A stretch of 64,000 nt of DNA from Streptomyces brevispora (GCF_007829885.1 NZ_VIWW01000002.1:1-64000); one strand, 5' to 3'; positions 7,538 to 15,475 are shown, numbered from the stretch's first letter. A program made the numbers and translations. The notes: generated from the letters alone by a model not told the origin.

Positions 7538-8702
7538 TGGGTGCGAGATCCGTACCCGCGCCGCGACGGCGGACCGCCACCAGATCCGTGCGTGCCACGG
7601 AGGCCTCCGAGGCTTCCGCCGGAGCGGCCGCCGCCTCCGGTCCTTCGCCGCAGGGCGCGCATCCGCCGGAGTGCGAACCGCAGTCTGCGCCCGCCTCCGC
7701 ACGGTGCCGGGGAAGCGTGGTCGTACCGGCCCCCTCGACCTCGAACCCGGCGTCCGCGATCATGTCGAGGTCCGCCTGCCCGGCCTGGCCCTCGCTCGTC
7801 AGATAGTCGCCCAGGAAGATCGAGTTGACCAGGTGCAGGGCGAGCGGCTGCATCGAGCGCAGATGCACTTCGCGCCCGCCCGCGAGCCGTACCTCCACAT
7901 CCGGGCAGACGAACCGCACCATCGCCAGGATCCGCAGGCAGCGCTGCGGAGTCAGGTTCCACTCCTTGGCGAGCGGCGTCCCTTCGAACGGGATCAGGAA
8001 ATTGACGGGCACCGAGTCGGGGTCCAGTTCGCGCAGCGCGAAGACCACATCGACCAGATCGGAGTCGCTCTCACCCATTCCGGCGATCAGCCCCGAACAG
8101 GCGGAGAGACCGGCGGCCTGCGCCTGGTGCACCGTCTCCACCCGGTCCGCATAGGTGTGGGTGGTCGTGATGTCCCCGTACGTCCCCTCGGACGTGTTGA
8201 GGTTGTGGTTGTACGCGTCGGCGCCCGCGGACCGCAGCCGGCCGGCCTGGCCGTCCGAGAGCAGACCGAGGCAGGCACAGACCTCGACGCCCTCGTTCTG
8301 CTCCTTGATCGCCTCGATGGTCTGCGACACCCGGTCGACGTCGCGGTCGGTCGGACCGCGACCGCTCGCCACCAGGCAGACCCGCTTGGCGCCGCCCGCG
8401 ACCCCGGCGGCAGCCGCCTTCGACGCCTCGTCGGGCTTCAGCCAGGTGTACTTGAGGATCTCGGCCTTGGAGCCCAGCCGCTGCGAACAGTACGAGCAGT
8501 CCTCGGGACAGAGCCCCGACTTCAGATTGACCAGGTAGTTCAGTTTCACGCGCCGCCCGAACCACTGGCGTCGCACCTTTCCGGCCGCGGCCACCACGTC
8601 GAGCAGATCGTCGTCCGGGCTCGCCAGTACAGCGAGCGCTTCTTCACGGGTCGGCAGCTCGCGCCGCAGTCCCTTGTCCACCAGCGTGTTCAGGAGGTCC
8701 AT
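7530..8702 (-). CDS. bioB: Biotin synthase BioB with Cys-rich C-terminal extension
   Basis: This radical-SAM enzyme inserts sulfur into dethiobiotin. The 390-residue protein has the SAM-cluster motif CPEDCSYCSQR and the usual TIM-barrel landmarks (VCACLGLL, YNHNLNTSE, NFLIPFEGTPL). After the normal BioB end (near YLTSEGQAG) there is an extra tail of about 65 residues that carries a CGSHSGGCAPC motif and then runs Ala/Glu-rich. That tail is absent from E. coli BioB and could bind or deliver an Fe-S cluster. The ATG at 8702 (MDLLNTLVDKG) follows an AGGA ribosome site. First gene of bioB-bioA-bioD and divergent from bioF. Confidence 0.96.
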   Translation of the reverse strand: MDLLNTLVDKGLRRELPTREEALAVLASPDDDLLDVVAAAGKVRRQWFGRRVKLNYLVNLKSGLCPEDCSYCSQRLGSKAEILKYTWLKPDEASKAAAAGVAGGAKRVCLVASGRGPTDRDVDRVSQTIEAIKEQNEGVEVCACLGLLSDGQAGRLRSAGADAYNHNLNTSEGTYGDITTTHTYADRVETVHQAQAAGLSACSGLIAGMGESDSDLVDVVFALRELDPDSVPVNFLIPFEGTPLAKEWNLTPQRCLRILAMVRFVCPDVEVRLAGGREVHLRSMQPLALHLVNSIFLGDYLTSEGQAGQADLDMIADAGFEVEGAGTTTLPRHRAEAGADCGSHSGGCAPCGEGPEAAAAPAEASEASVARTDLVAVRRRGAGTDLAPNA

Positions 8703-8766
8703 GGCGATGATCCTGACGCACGGCACGCCTCCGAGCCAAGGAAGAACCGGACAACAGAGAGGCGTG

Positions 8767-8790
8767 AGGGTGTGTGCATGGCCACACCCT
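8767..8790. promoter_or_regulatory. Perfect 8-bp inverted repeat between bioB and bioF
   Basis: AGGGTGTG (8767-8774) and CACACCCT (8783-8790) are exact inverted repeats separated by eight bases. They lie 64 bases from the bioB start and 54 bases from the bioF start in the divergent intergenic region. It could be an operator for a biotin-responsive repressor controlling both directions, or a hairpin in one leader. It does not match the BirA or BioQ operators as I remember them, so the regulator is unassigned. Confidence 0.45.
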
Positions 8791-8844
8791 GTCCGGCTTC
8801 GCCCCCGGTTAAGGTCTGTGAGTTGCCTACAAAAGGGACCGCCA

Positions 8845-9987
8845 ATGCCCTTCGCCCCGTTCGACTGGATCGACGACGAGGCGCGCCGCCGCGCGGACGC
8901 CGGACTCGTCCGGACGCTCCGGCCCCGGCCCGCCGAAACGGAACTGCTCGATCTCGCGAGCAACGACTACCTCGGCCTGACCAGACACCCGGAAGTGACC
9001 GCGGCGGCGGCCCGCGCGGCGTGCCGCTGGGGTGCGGGGGCCACCGGATCCCGGCTGGTCACCGGGTCCACCACGCTGCACGCCGAGCTCGAACGGGAAC
9101 TGGCCGAATTCTGCGGTTTCGAGGCCGCCCTCGTGCTGTCGTCGGGCTACGCGGCCAACCTCGCCGCGCTCACCGCCCTCAGCGGCCGGGGCTCACTGAT
9201 CGTGTCGGACGCGGGCAACCACGCCTCGATCGTCGACGGCTGCCGGCTCTCCCGGGCCGAGACCGCCGTCGTGCCGCACACCGACCCCGAGGCCGTGCGC
9301 AAGACGCTCCGCGCGCATGACGGCAGGGCGCTGGCGGTCACCGACTCGGTCTTCTCCGTCGACGGCGATGCCGCGCCGCTGGCCGCGCTGGCCGAGGTCT
9401 GCCGTGCGGAGGGCGCCGCGCTGCTCGTCGACGACGCGCACGGTCTGGGGGTGCTCGGGGAAGGCGGGCGCGGCGCTCTCGCGGCCGCCGGTCTCGCGGG
9501 CGGCGAGGGCGTCGTCGGCACGCTCACCCTCTCCAAGGCCCTGGGCAGCCAGGGCGGCGCGGTACTCGGCCCCGCCCGGGTCATCGACCACCTGGTCAAC
9601 ACCGCCCGTACGTTCATCTTCGACACCGGTCTCGCCCCGGCCGCCGCCGGCGCCGCACTCGGCAGCCTGCGGCTGCTGCGCCGCGAACCGGAACGAGCGG
9701 GCAGGGCCCGGGCGGTCGCCACCGCACTGTACGAACAGTTGACCGCGGCCGGTCTGGTCGCCGTACGGCCCGATGCGGCCGTGGTCTCGGTACGCGCGCC
9801 TTCGGCCGACTCCGCGGTCCGCTGGGCGGCCGACTGCCGTACGGCCGGTATGGCGGTCGGGTGCTTCCGGCCGCCGTCGGTGCCGGACGGCATCTCCAGG
9901 CTGCGACTGACGGCGCGGGCCGACCTGACGGACGCGCAGATCGCGACCGCGGTCGCGATCGTACGGCGGACCGCTCCGGACGCCTGA
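8845..9987 (+). CDS. bioF: 8-amino-7-oxononanoate synthase BioF
   Basis: A 380-residue alpha-oxoamine synthase that condenses pimeloyl thioester with L-alanine, the first ring-building step in biotin synthesis. Landmarks are SNDYLGLTRHP, the Gly-rich GAGATGSRLVTGST, the DDAHGLGVLG aspartate motif and the PLP lysine in TLSKALGSQGG. The ATG at 8845 follows an AGGGA ribosome site. Longer in-frame reading upstream crosses the palindromic control region and is rejected. Transcribed divergently from bioBAD; bioH/bioC-type pimelate genes are not in this window. Confidence 0.96.
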   Translation: MPFAPFDWIDDEARRRADAGLVRTLRPRPAETELLDLASNDYLGLTRHPEVTAAAARAACRWGAGATGSRLVTGSTTLHAELERELAEFCGFEAALVLSSGYAANLAALTALSGRGSLIVSDAGNHASIVDGCRLSRAETAVVPHTDPEAVRKTLRAHDGRALAVTDSVFSVDGDAAPLAALAEVCRAEGAALLVDDAHGLGVLGEGGRGALAAAGLAGGEGVVGTLTLSKALGSQGGAVLGPARVIDHLVNTARTFIFDTGLAPAAAGAALGSLRLLRREPERAGRARAVATALYEQLTAAGLVAVRPDAAVVSVRAPSADSAVRWAADCRTAGMAVGCFRPPSVPDGISRLRLTARADLTDAQIATAVAIVRRTAPDA

Positions 9988-10032
9988 GACGGCAGCGCCG
10001 CCATCGGGCGCCGTGACCGGCCCGCCGTCGGG

Positions 10033-10239
10033 TCAGCGGACCGAGTTGCGGCTCAGACCGTGGACGAAGGAGGTCCAGGCCGCGGCCGAGAACTGCAGCG
10101 GCGGCCTGGACACATCCTTGGAGTCGCGCACGGCCAGCTGTCTGCCGCCGAACGGTGCGGCCTCCACGCAGTTGTTCATTCCCGTGCTGCGGCTGCTGCG
10201 CCGCCACCGTAACGCGTGCTGTGCGAGGCAATCCGACAT
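10033..10239 (-). CDS. DUF397 small protein
   Basis: A 68-residue DUF397 protein with the family landmarks WRRSSRSTGMNNCVEAA, AVRDSKD and the closing FSAAAWTSFVHGL. In Streptomyces these small proteins lie next to XRE regulators of the WhiJ type and ATPase-fold anti-sigma-like proteins, and several such clusters affect sporulation or antibiotic production. Here the XRE gene is 25 bases upstream on the same strand, so the two are probably co-transcribed. Molecular function is not established; an antitoxin-like or modulatory role is an inference from the context. Confidence 0.9.
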   Translation of the reverse strand: MSDCLAQHALRWRRSSRSTGMNNCVEAAPFGGRQLAVRDSKDVSRPPLQFSAAAWTSFVHGLSRNSVR

Positions 10240-10264
10240 GACGCCCCCCTCGGGCAGTCCGTAG

Positions 10265-11125
10265 TTACTGACCGGCGCGGTCGATCGCGGCGATCAGGTC
10301 CAACGAGTGCTCCGGCGACAGCGCGTGTGCCTGCAGGGTGCGGAAGGCCGAGCTGTACGCCTCAAGGTCTTCTTTCCGCTCCAGGTAAAGGCTACTCGTC
10401 AAATGGTCAAGAACGACCACATCCAGATCAGAAGTGGTCGGAAAAGAGAAGATAACGAAAGGTCCGGTGAGGCCGACGTAGCCGCCGACCGAGAAGGGCA
10501 GCAACTGAAGGTTCACGTGCGGAAGCTGGGCCAGCCGGATGAGATGACGCAACTGCTCCCGCATCACCCGTTGGCCGCCGACCGCGCGCCTCAGCACCGC
10601 CTCGTCGAGCACCGCGCTCAGTCGCAGCGGCGGATCGCTCCGCAACACCCCCTGCCGGGCGAGCCGCACCTCCACCAGTGAGTCCAGCTGGCCGGCCGGC
10701 AGCCCGTCGAGTGCCGCCCGGGTCACCGCACGTGCGTAGTCGGCTGTCTGCAACAGGCCCGGCACCACCGAGGTTTCCAGCGTGCGGGCCGTACGCGCCT
10801 GCGACTCCAGGCTGATGAAGTCACGGTACTGGGGCGGGATGAGACCGCGGTAGGCGTGCCACCAGCCCGCACCGCCACCGCCCGCCGAACCGGCGAGCGC
10901 CTCCAGGACGCCCCGCAACTGCGGGTCGTTCACGCCGTACGCGTCCAGCAGCCGGGTGACGTCCCCCGGCCGCACCCCACTGATGCCGGTCTCGATCCGG
11001 CTCACCTTCGACTGGTGCCAGCCGAGCAGTTGCGCGGATTCCCGGCTGGTGAGCCCCGATGCATGGCGCAGACTCCGCAGCTCCTCCCCGAGCTTGCGGC
11101 GTCGCACCGCAGGTCCGTGCTGCAT
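10265..11125 (-). CDS. XRE-family regulator with DUF5753 (WhiJ/Scr1-like)
   Basis: A 286-residue protein with an N-terminal helix-turn-helix (about residues 10-65, LRHASGLTSRESAQLLGWHQ then SKVSRIETG). A long C-terminal DUF5753 domain follows (about 100-280), beginning near the ARTARTLETSVVPGLLQTADYAR pattern that defines the family. The ATG at 11125 (MQHGPAVRRRK) is preferred to a codon 57 bases upstream. Together with the downstream DUF397 gene and the divergent ATPase it forms the classical WhiJ/AbaA-type trio. Likely a repressor acting on the short divergent region to its right. Confidence 0.92.
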   Translation of the reverse strand: MQHGPAVRRRKLGEELRSLRHASGLTSRESAQLLGWHQSKVSRIETGISGVRPGDVTRLLDAYGVNDPQLRGVLEALAGSAGGGGAGWWHAYRGLIPPQYRDFISLESQARTARTLETSVVPGLLQTADYARAVTRAALDGLPAGQLDSLVEVRLARQGVLRSDPPLRLSAVLDEAVLRRAVGGQRVMREQLRHLIRLAQLPHVNLQLLPFSVGGYVGLTGPFVIFSFPTTSDLDVVVLDHLTSSLYLERKEDLEAYSSAFRTLQAHALSPEHSLDLIAAIDRAGQ

Positions 11126-11215
11126 GTAGTGACTCCCTCCCAGTCCCTGCCGAGCGGACAGTGTGCCGCTCCCGCACGGCATCCAGCGAAGAGTTCACCG
11201 CTTTGAGCGACAGAT

Positions 11216-11225
11216 ATATGCATAT
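11216..11225. promoter_or_regulatory. AT-rich palindrome ATATGCATAT in the trio's divergent promoter region
   Basis: A perfect 10-bp palindrome, embedded in an AT-rich patch that is conspicuous against the surrounding GC-rich DNA, lies between the XRE gene (start 11125) and the ATPase gene (start 11330). Such a patch probably marks the -10 regions of the divergent promoters and could be the XRE binding site. No precise promoter could be fixed. Confidence 0.35.
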
Positions 11226-11329
11226 CTTGGTGGATCGTCGTCACAGAGGGCAGCATCAGTGGCAATGTGGCGCGAAGCACAGCACGGACCGATCGCGGGT
11301 CGGTCCGGGTGGGAAAGGGGCGGCCGGCC

Positions 11330-11761
11330 ATGGCGGACCATCAAGAGGCAAGTGTCACGCTGCCGAGCGAGCCGGTCTCGGTCGCCGCGGCCCGCAGGTA
11401 TGTGGCCAGAGTGCTGGCCGAATGGGGACTGTCCGACGGGAGCGAGGCCGCCGACACCATCCGGCTGATCGTCTCGGAGCTCGCGACCAACGCGGTCCAG
11501 CACACCTTCGGCCAGTCGCCCATCTTCACCGTGGACCTCCGGCTGGAGCGCGAGGAACAGCTGCACGTCGGAGTGACGGACAGTCACCCCCGCTGGCCCC
11601 AGCGGCTGCCCGCCGCCGTCCAGCAGGACAACGGGCGCGGCATGGTGATCATCCGCTCGCTGGCCAAGGAATACGGTGGCAAGCTGACCGTCACGCCCAC
11701 CGCCGACGGCGGCAAGACCGTCTGGATCGCCCTCCCCTGGAACGTCCCCGTCCAGAGCTGA
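11330..11761 (+). CDS. HATPase_c-family anti-sigma-factor-like ATP-binding protein
   Basis: A 143-residue GHKL ATPase domain of the RsbW/SpoIIAB type. The N-box is IVSELATNAVQHT, and the glycine-rich G1/G2 region is visible as GVTDSHPRWP and DNGRGMVIIRSLA. Such stand-alone domains bind ATP and often sequester sigma factors or act as serine kinases of anti-anti-sigma factors. It is divergent from the XRE gene and completes the XRE/DUF397/ATPase trio. The ATG at 11330 is used because the family N-terminus starts there. The partner sigma factor is not in this window. Confidence 0.9.
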   Translation: MADHQEASVTLPSEPVSVAAARRYVARVLAEWGLSDGSEAADTIRLIVSELATNAVQHTFGQSPIFTVDLRLEREEQLHVGVTDSHPRWPQRLPAAVQQDNGRGMVIIRSLAKEYGGKLTVTPTADGGKTVWIALPWNVPVQS

Positions 11762-11786
11762 CCGGACCCGTGGCCCGCCGCCCCGG

Positions 11787-12704
11787 TCACTGCGTCGCGG
11801 CGGCCCGTCCGAATCCGCTGCGCAACAGGGCCCGCAGGGTCTCCGCAGCGGCGCTCGACCGGTCACCGCGGTGCACCACCGAGATCGTCCGGCGGAACGC
11901 GGCAGGAGCCAGCCTCCGTACGGACAGCGGGGTCGGCGACATCGCCGCGACCATCTCGGGGACCACCGCGATCCCGATGCCCGCGCTGACCAGCGCGCAC
12001 ACCAGCGCATAGCCGGGCGACTCGCAGACCACCGCGGGCAGTGCGCCCGCCTCGGCCAGTGCGCTCTCCACCCCACGCCGCGGTGGATGCGTGGGCGCGC
12101 TGCTGATCAGCGGCCGGCCGGCGAGGTCCGTCACCGGGAGCCGCCCGCTGCCGTCGGCCAGGACCTGCCCGACGGCGGTGATCAGCACCAGTTCCTCGAC
12201 CAGCAGGGGCACGGTACTGACGCCGGAGGGCAGCGGTGTCGCGGTGGCCGGTTCGTACGCGTGCGTCAGCGCGAGGTCGACCTCGCCCGCCGCCACCGCC
12301 GCCACCCCGCCCGGCGGCTCGTACTCCGTGACGACCAGCTCCACATCCGGGTGCGCCCGGCGGAAGGCGCTCAGCACGGGAGGCAGCAGATGAACCCCCG
12401 CAGTGGTGAAGGTGCCGACCCGCAGACGTCCGCCGGAGAGCCCGGCGAGACGGGCCAGCTCGTGGCGGGCCTGGTCCATCTCGTCGAGGATCCGCCGGGC
12501 CCGGCCGGCGAGCAGCTCACCCGCGGCCGTGAGACGGGCGCCCCGGTGGTGCCGGACCAGCAGTGCGGCACCGGCCTCCCGCTCCAGTTTGGCGAGCTGC
12601 TGGGAGAGAGCGGGGGCGGTGTAGCCCAGGCGCGCGGCGGCCCGGGTGATCGAACCGGCCTCGGCGACCGCGACCAGCGCCGCAAGCCGTGTCGGGTCGT
12701 ACAT
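11787..12704 (-). CDS. LysR-family transcriptional regulator
   Basis: A 305-residue LysR protein. The winged helix is at residues 1-60 (LAALVAVAEAGSITRAAARL, then SQQLAKLEREAGAALL), and the periplasmic-binding-like effector domain runs from about 90 to 300. It starts at an ATG eight bases after an AAGGAA ribosome site. It is divergent from a LysE-type exporter 72 bases away, the standard arrangement for a LysR activator controlling an amino-acid or metabolite efflux gene. The effector is unknown. Confidence 0.94.
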   Translation of the reverse strand: MYDPTRLAALVAVAEAGSITRAAARLGYTAPALSQQLAKLEREAGAALLVRHHRGARLTAAGELLAGRARRILDEMDQARHELARLAGLSGGRLRVGTFTTAGVHLLPPVLSAFRRAHPDVELVVTEYEPPGGVAAVAAGEVDLALTHAYEPATATPLPSGVSTVPLLVEELVLITAVGQVLADGSGRLPVTDLAGRPLISSAPTHPPRRGVESALAEAGALPAVVCESPGYALVCALVSAGIGIAVVPEMVAAMSPTPLSVRRLAPAAFRRTISVVHRGDRSSAAAETLRALLRSGFGRAAATQ

Positions 12705-12735
12705 TAAGCATTCCTTTTGGCAGACCCACGAGATT

Positions 12736-12747
12736 GCAAGTACATGC
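12736..12747. promoter_or_regulatory. Imperfect palindrome in the LysR-LysE intergenic region
   Basis: GCAAGTACATGC is symmetrical in 10 of 12 positions and lies in the 72-base divergent gap. It is a reasonable candidate LysR recognition element, but a single short imperfect palindrome is weak evidence. Confidence 0.3.
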
Positions 12748-12776
12748 TAAAGGCGGTTCGGGTCCAGGGTGGAGCC

Positions 12777-13433
12777 ATGGACGCCCAACTGACGGCCTTC
12801 CTCGGGGTTGCCGCCGCCATGGTCGCGCTGCCCGGAGCCGACTTCACCGTCGTCGTACGCAACGCTCTCGCCTCGCGGTCGGCGGGGGTGGCGACCGCGC
12901 TCGGCGTCGCCGGTGGCCTGCTCGTCCACACCGCGCTCGCCGTCGCGGGGCTGGCCGCCGTGCTGGTGGCGGTGCCGGTGCTGTTCCGCACGGTTCAGCT
13001 ACTCGGCGGGGCGTACGTGCTCTACCTGGGCGTCAGTGCGCTCCGCGCGGCCCGGCGCAGCCAAGGGCGGGCACACGCCACCGAAACCGTGGCGGACCGG
13101 GCGGACGACGACGCGGAGCCCGCGAAGGGGACCCGGCGCGCACTGCGCCAGGGCTTCCTCACCAACGCGCTGAACCCCAAGGCGCCTGTGCTCTTCCTCA
13201 GCCTGCTTCCGCAGTTCGTCCCCGCCGGGTCCGCCCCGCTGCCCAGAACGCTGCTGCTCGCCGCGATCGTCGTACTGCTGGCACTGATCTGGTTCCCGGC
13301 CGTGGCGCTCCTGGTGGACCGCCTGGGCCGGTGGCTGCGCCGGCCGCGTACCGCCCGGGCGATCGAGGGCGGCAGCGGCGCGGCACTCACCGTGCTGGGC
13401 GTGGTACTGGTGACCGGCACCCTGCTGCACTGA
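12777..13433 (+). CDS. LysE/RhtB-family translocator
   Basis: A 218-residue inner-membrane exporter with about six hydrophobic helices. The family landmarks PGADFTVVVRNALASRSAGV near residue 20 and QGFLTNALNPKAPVLFLSLL near residue 125 are present. Members export amino acids such as lysine, arginine, homoserine or threonine, or related metabolites. The ATG at 12777 has a GGAG ribosome site. It is divergent from the LysR gene that probably controls it. Substrate not predictable. Confidence 0.93.
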   Translation: MDAQLTAFLGVAAAMVALPGADFTVVVRNALASRSAGVATALGVAGGLLVHTALAVAGLAAVLVAVPVLFRTVQLLGGAYVLYLGVSALRAARRSQGRAHATETVADRADDDAEPAKGTRRALRQGFLTNALNPKAPVLFLSLLPQFVPAGSAPLPRTLLLAAIVVLLALIWFPAVALLVDRLGRWLRRPRTARAIEGGSGAALTVLGVVLVTGTLLH

Positions 13434-13479
13434 CCCGACAGCCCCTCGCACGCGGGTCCGGCGGTGGGACGAGGGTCCG

Positions 13480-13953
13480 TCAGCGGACCCGCCCGTAGTA
13501 GACGTTCTTCGTCCAGATCTTCTCCATCCGGACCACGGCGCCGGATTTCGGCGAGTGCCAGATCCTTCCGCTGCCCGCGTAGATGCCCACGTGGTAGACG
13601 CTGCGGCCGGAGTGGAAGAAGACCAGGTCTCCGCGTTGCCGATTCGAGGCCGAGATGTGACGGGTCTTGTTGTACTGCTGCTGGGCCGTGCGCGGGAGCT
13701 TCTTGCCCGCTTTCCCGAACGCGTAGAGCGTCAGGCCCGAACAGTCGAAGCGGCTTGGGCCGGTGGCACCCCACCGGTAGGGCGATCCCTTCTTCGACGC
13801 GGCGATGTTGAGCGCCTTCATCGAATGAGTCGCGGCCTGGGCGTCGGTCACGGCGCCGGGGACGAACAGTGTGCCGCCGACGGCGGCGAGAGTCATGACC
13901 GAGGCCGTGGTGGCGCGGGCGAGCAGAGACGGGACATGAACCTGCGCAGTCAT
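13480..13953 (-). CDS. Secreted NlpC/P60 cell-wall endopeptidase
   Basis: A 157-residue secreted peptidoglycan hydrolase. An N-terminal signal peptide (about 1-40, ending near AQAATHS) precedes an NlpC/P60 cysteine peptidase domain with the triad visible: Cys71 in FDCSGL, His121 in YHVGIY and His133 in IWHSP. It would cleave D-Glu to diaminopimelate bonds in peptidoglycan stems. The ATG at 13953 follows a long leader that carries a cyclic-di-AMP riboswitch, so expression should respond to that second messenger. Confidence 0.93.
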   Translation of the reverse strand: MTAQVHVPSLLARATTASVMTLAAVGGTLFVPGAVTDAQAATHSMKALNIAASKKGSPYRWGATGPSRFDCSGLTLYAFGKAGKKLPRTAQQQYNKTRHISASNRQRGDLVFFHSGRSVYHVGIYAGSGRIWHSPKSGAVVRMEKIWTKNVYYGRVR

Positions 13954-13964
13954 GCGCAACCCTT

Positions 13965-14140
13965 CGTCAGCCGCCTGTGAAGGATGACCTGTCGGGTTCG
14001 GGCTGGCGAAGTTGCCCGGCCGCACATGGCGGCTTCACCCCGAGGGACAACCGGATAGCCGGTCGGCCCGTTGTGCTCGGGTCCTCCACTCCTGCCGATC
14101 CACTCCTGTCGACCAGGCATCCGGACAGCGGCAGGACTCG
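13965..14140 (-). promoter_or_regulatory. ydaO-yuaA (cyclic-di-AMP) riboswitch in the NlpC/P60 leader
   Basis: The leader contains the blocks I remember from Streptomyces ydaO elements, in the correct order: a GGACCCGAG-type block, TCCCTCGGGGTGAAGCCGCC, an AACCCGACAGGTCATCCTTC segment with its matching GAAGGG, and AGGCGGCTGACGAAGGG just before the start codon. These elements bind cyclic-di-AMP and usually switch off cell-wall hydrolase genes. The ends are approximate; the 3' part is the most certain. A covariance-model search would settle the limits. Confidence 0.8.
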
Positions 14141-14458
14141 GCGTCCGCCCGGACCGCCCCGCCGCGGTGGCGGGGGCTTGTCGTCCCAGGGATCTTGACT
14201 CACCGAACGCCGGATTTCCGGGATAAAACAGTCATATGTGAGGATCGGCACGACTAACCTGATCAGGTGGACAATGGGCCTTACGGGGACCTGCCGAGCC
14301 TCCCCTGTCAGCGCCGTACCAGCGACGGAACGGCAGATTTCGCCCACGATCCACCTCGAAAGCGCAAGTCGAGCCATCCCTCGTGCGAGGCATCGGGTAC
14401 GCCGAACGAGCGAGAAATTCTGGTCAAGCCGTCGGGCGTGTCGGCGTAGGCGAGTTGA
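14141..14458. other. Non-coding stretch upstream of the riboswitch
   Basis: No convincing gene was seen. A 16-bp perfect palindrome, CGAGTTGATCAACTCG (14451-14466), overlaps the stop codon of the gene at 14459 and could help end its transcript. The promoter for the riboswitch transcript must lie near the AT-rich patch around 14215-14245. Confidence 0.4.
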
Positions 14459-14767
14459 TCAACTCGTCGGGGCCGGCGGCACGGTGATCCGTCCGGTGCG
14501 TCGTTCGCCGTCCAGTACCCGCAGCGCCCGGGTCAACGTGGCGGAATGGATACGCGCTTCGCCCCGCTCGTGCATCAACGCGAGTGCGTCCCGCAGCGCC
14601 GCCGCGTACGAGGCGAGCGCCTGGGCGGCGCGCAGGGCACGGTAGGTGTCGTCGGCGTGGGCCGGGTTGATCCGGCCCAGCTGGTCGACGACTTCCAGAT
14701 AGCGGTCGATGAACTCGCCCTCCGCGCGGGTCAGGGCGGGCAGTGGTGGGAACTCCGGTGGCTGCAT
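14459..14767 (-). CDS. Hypothetical helical protein downstream of the ClpP homologue
   Basis: A 102-residue protein I do not recognise. It is rich in Ala, Arg and Leu, with predicted long helices from about residue 13 to 88 and proline-rich ends. There is no signal peptide or membrane segment. It starts seven bases after the stop of the ClpP-like gene, so the two are almost certainly co-transcribed and may act together. It could be an adaptor or chaperone for the inactive ClpP, but that is context-based guessing. Reading frame and codon use look genuine. Confidence 0.6.
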   Translation of the reverse strand: MQPPEFPPLPALTRAEGEFIDRYLEVVDQLGRINPAHADDTYRALRAAQALASYAAALRDALALMHERGEARIHSATLTRALRVLDGERRTGRITVPPAPTS

Positions 14768-14774
14768 CGGGGGT

Positions 14775-15410
14775 TCACCGCGCGGCGGCCGGTGGCAGCG
14801 CGGGGCCGCGGTTCTGCACGATGTGGTCGATCAGCCCATAGGCCTTGGCGTCCTCGGCGTCGAGGATGAGATCGCGCTCGGTGTCGGCGGTGATCTGCTC
14901 GGCGGAGCGGCCGGTGTGACGGGCCAGCATGCCGGTCAGCGTCTCGCGCATCCGGGCCAGTTCCCGGGCCTCGATCTCCAGGTCGGACGGCTGTCCCTGT
15001 ACCGGTTCGGCGAGCTCGGGCTGTTGCATCACGACCCGTGCGCCGGGCAGCGCGTGCCGTCGGCCGTGAGCTCCGGCGGCCAGCAGTACGGCCGCGCCGG
15101 CGCCCGCCTGGCCGAGGCAGAAGGTCTCCACCTCGCAGGTGAGGAACGCCATCGTGTCGTAGACGGCGGTCATGGCCCCGAACGAGCCGCCGGGGGAGTT
15201 GATGTAGAGCTGGATGGGCCGGTCCGGTGCGTCGTGCTCCAGGTACATGAACTGGGCGACCAGGTCGTTGGCCGCCGTGTCGTCGACCGGGGTGCCGAGG
15301 AAGACGACGCGTTCGGCCAGCAGCTTGGAGTAGGGATCGAGGGTGCGCGTCCCCTGGGACGTGCGCTCGGTGAACTCGGGCAGTACGTAGCGGGCGGCGG
15401 GGCGGTGCAT
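14775..15410 (-). CDS. ClpP-family protein lacking catalytic Ser and His (pseudoprotease)
   Basis: A 211-residue ClpP homologue with the family fold markers LYINSPGGSFGAM (68-80), AVYDTMAFL and a C-terminal AYGLIDHIV. The nucleophile segment reads GQAGAGAAVLL where active ClpP has GQAASMGA, so Ala104 replaces the catalytic Ser. The histidine segment reads VVMQQP where active ClpP has MIHQP, so Gln129 replaces His. The aspartate (TERD, Asp180) remains. It cannot be an ordinary serine protease. Inactive ClpR subunits of cyanobacteria and plastids are a precedent for mixed-ring assembly. It shares an operon with the helical protein at 14459 and is divergent from an antitoxin gene. Confidence 0.9.
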   Translation of the reverse strand: MHRPAARYVLPEFTERTSQGTRTLDPYSKLLAERVVFLGTPVDDTAANDLVAQFMYLEHDAPDRPIQLYINSPGGSFGAMTAVYDTMAFLTCEVETFCLGQAGAGAAVLLAAGAHGRRHALPGARVVMQQPELAEPVQGQPSDLEIEARELARMRETLTGMLARHTGRSAEQITADTERDLILDAEDAKAYGLIDHIVQNRGPALPPAAAR

Positions 15411-15475
15411 GGCGAAGGCCTCTCCTCCGGTGCGCAGGGGTCCGTGCGGGCGCCTGCGCACGCATCCGTAAAAAA

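Noticed and set aside
14267..14449. A 60-residue plus-strand frame upstream of the riboswitch region
   Set aside because: Composition and length are those of a random frame; no ribosome site or known family.
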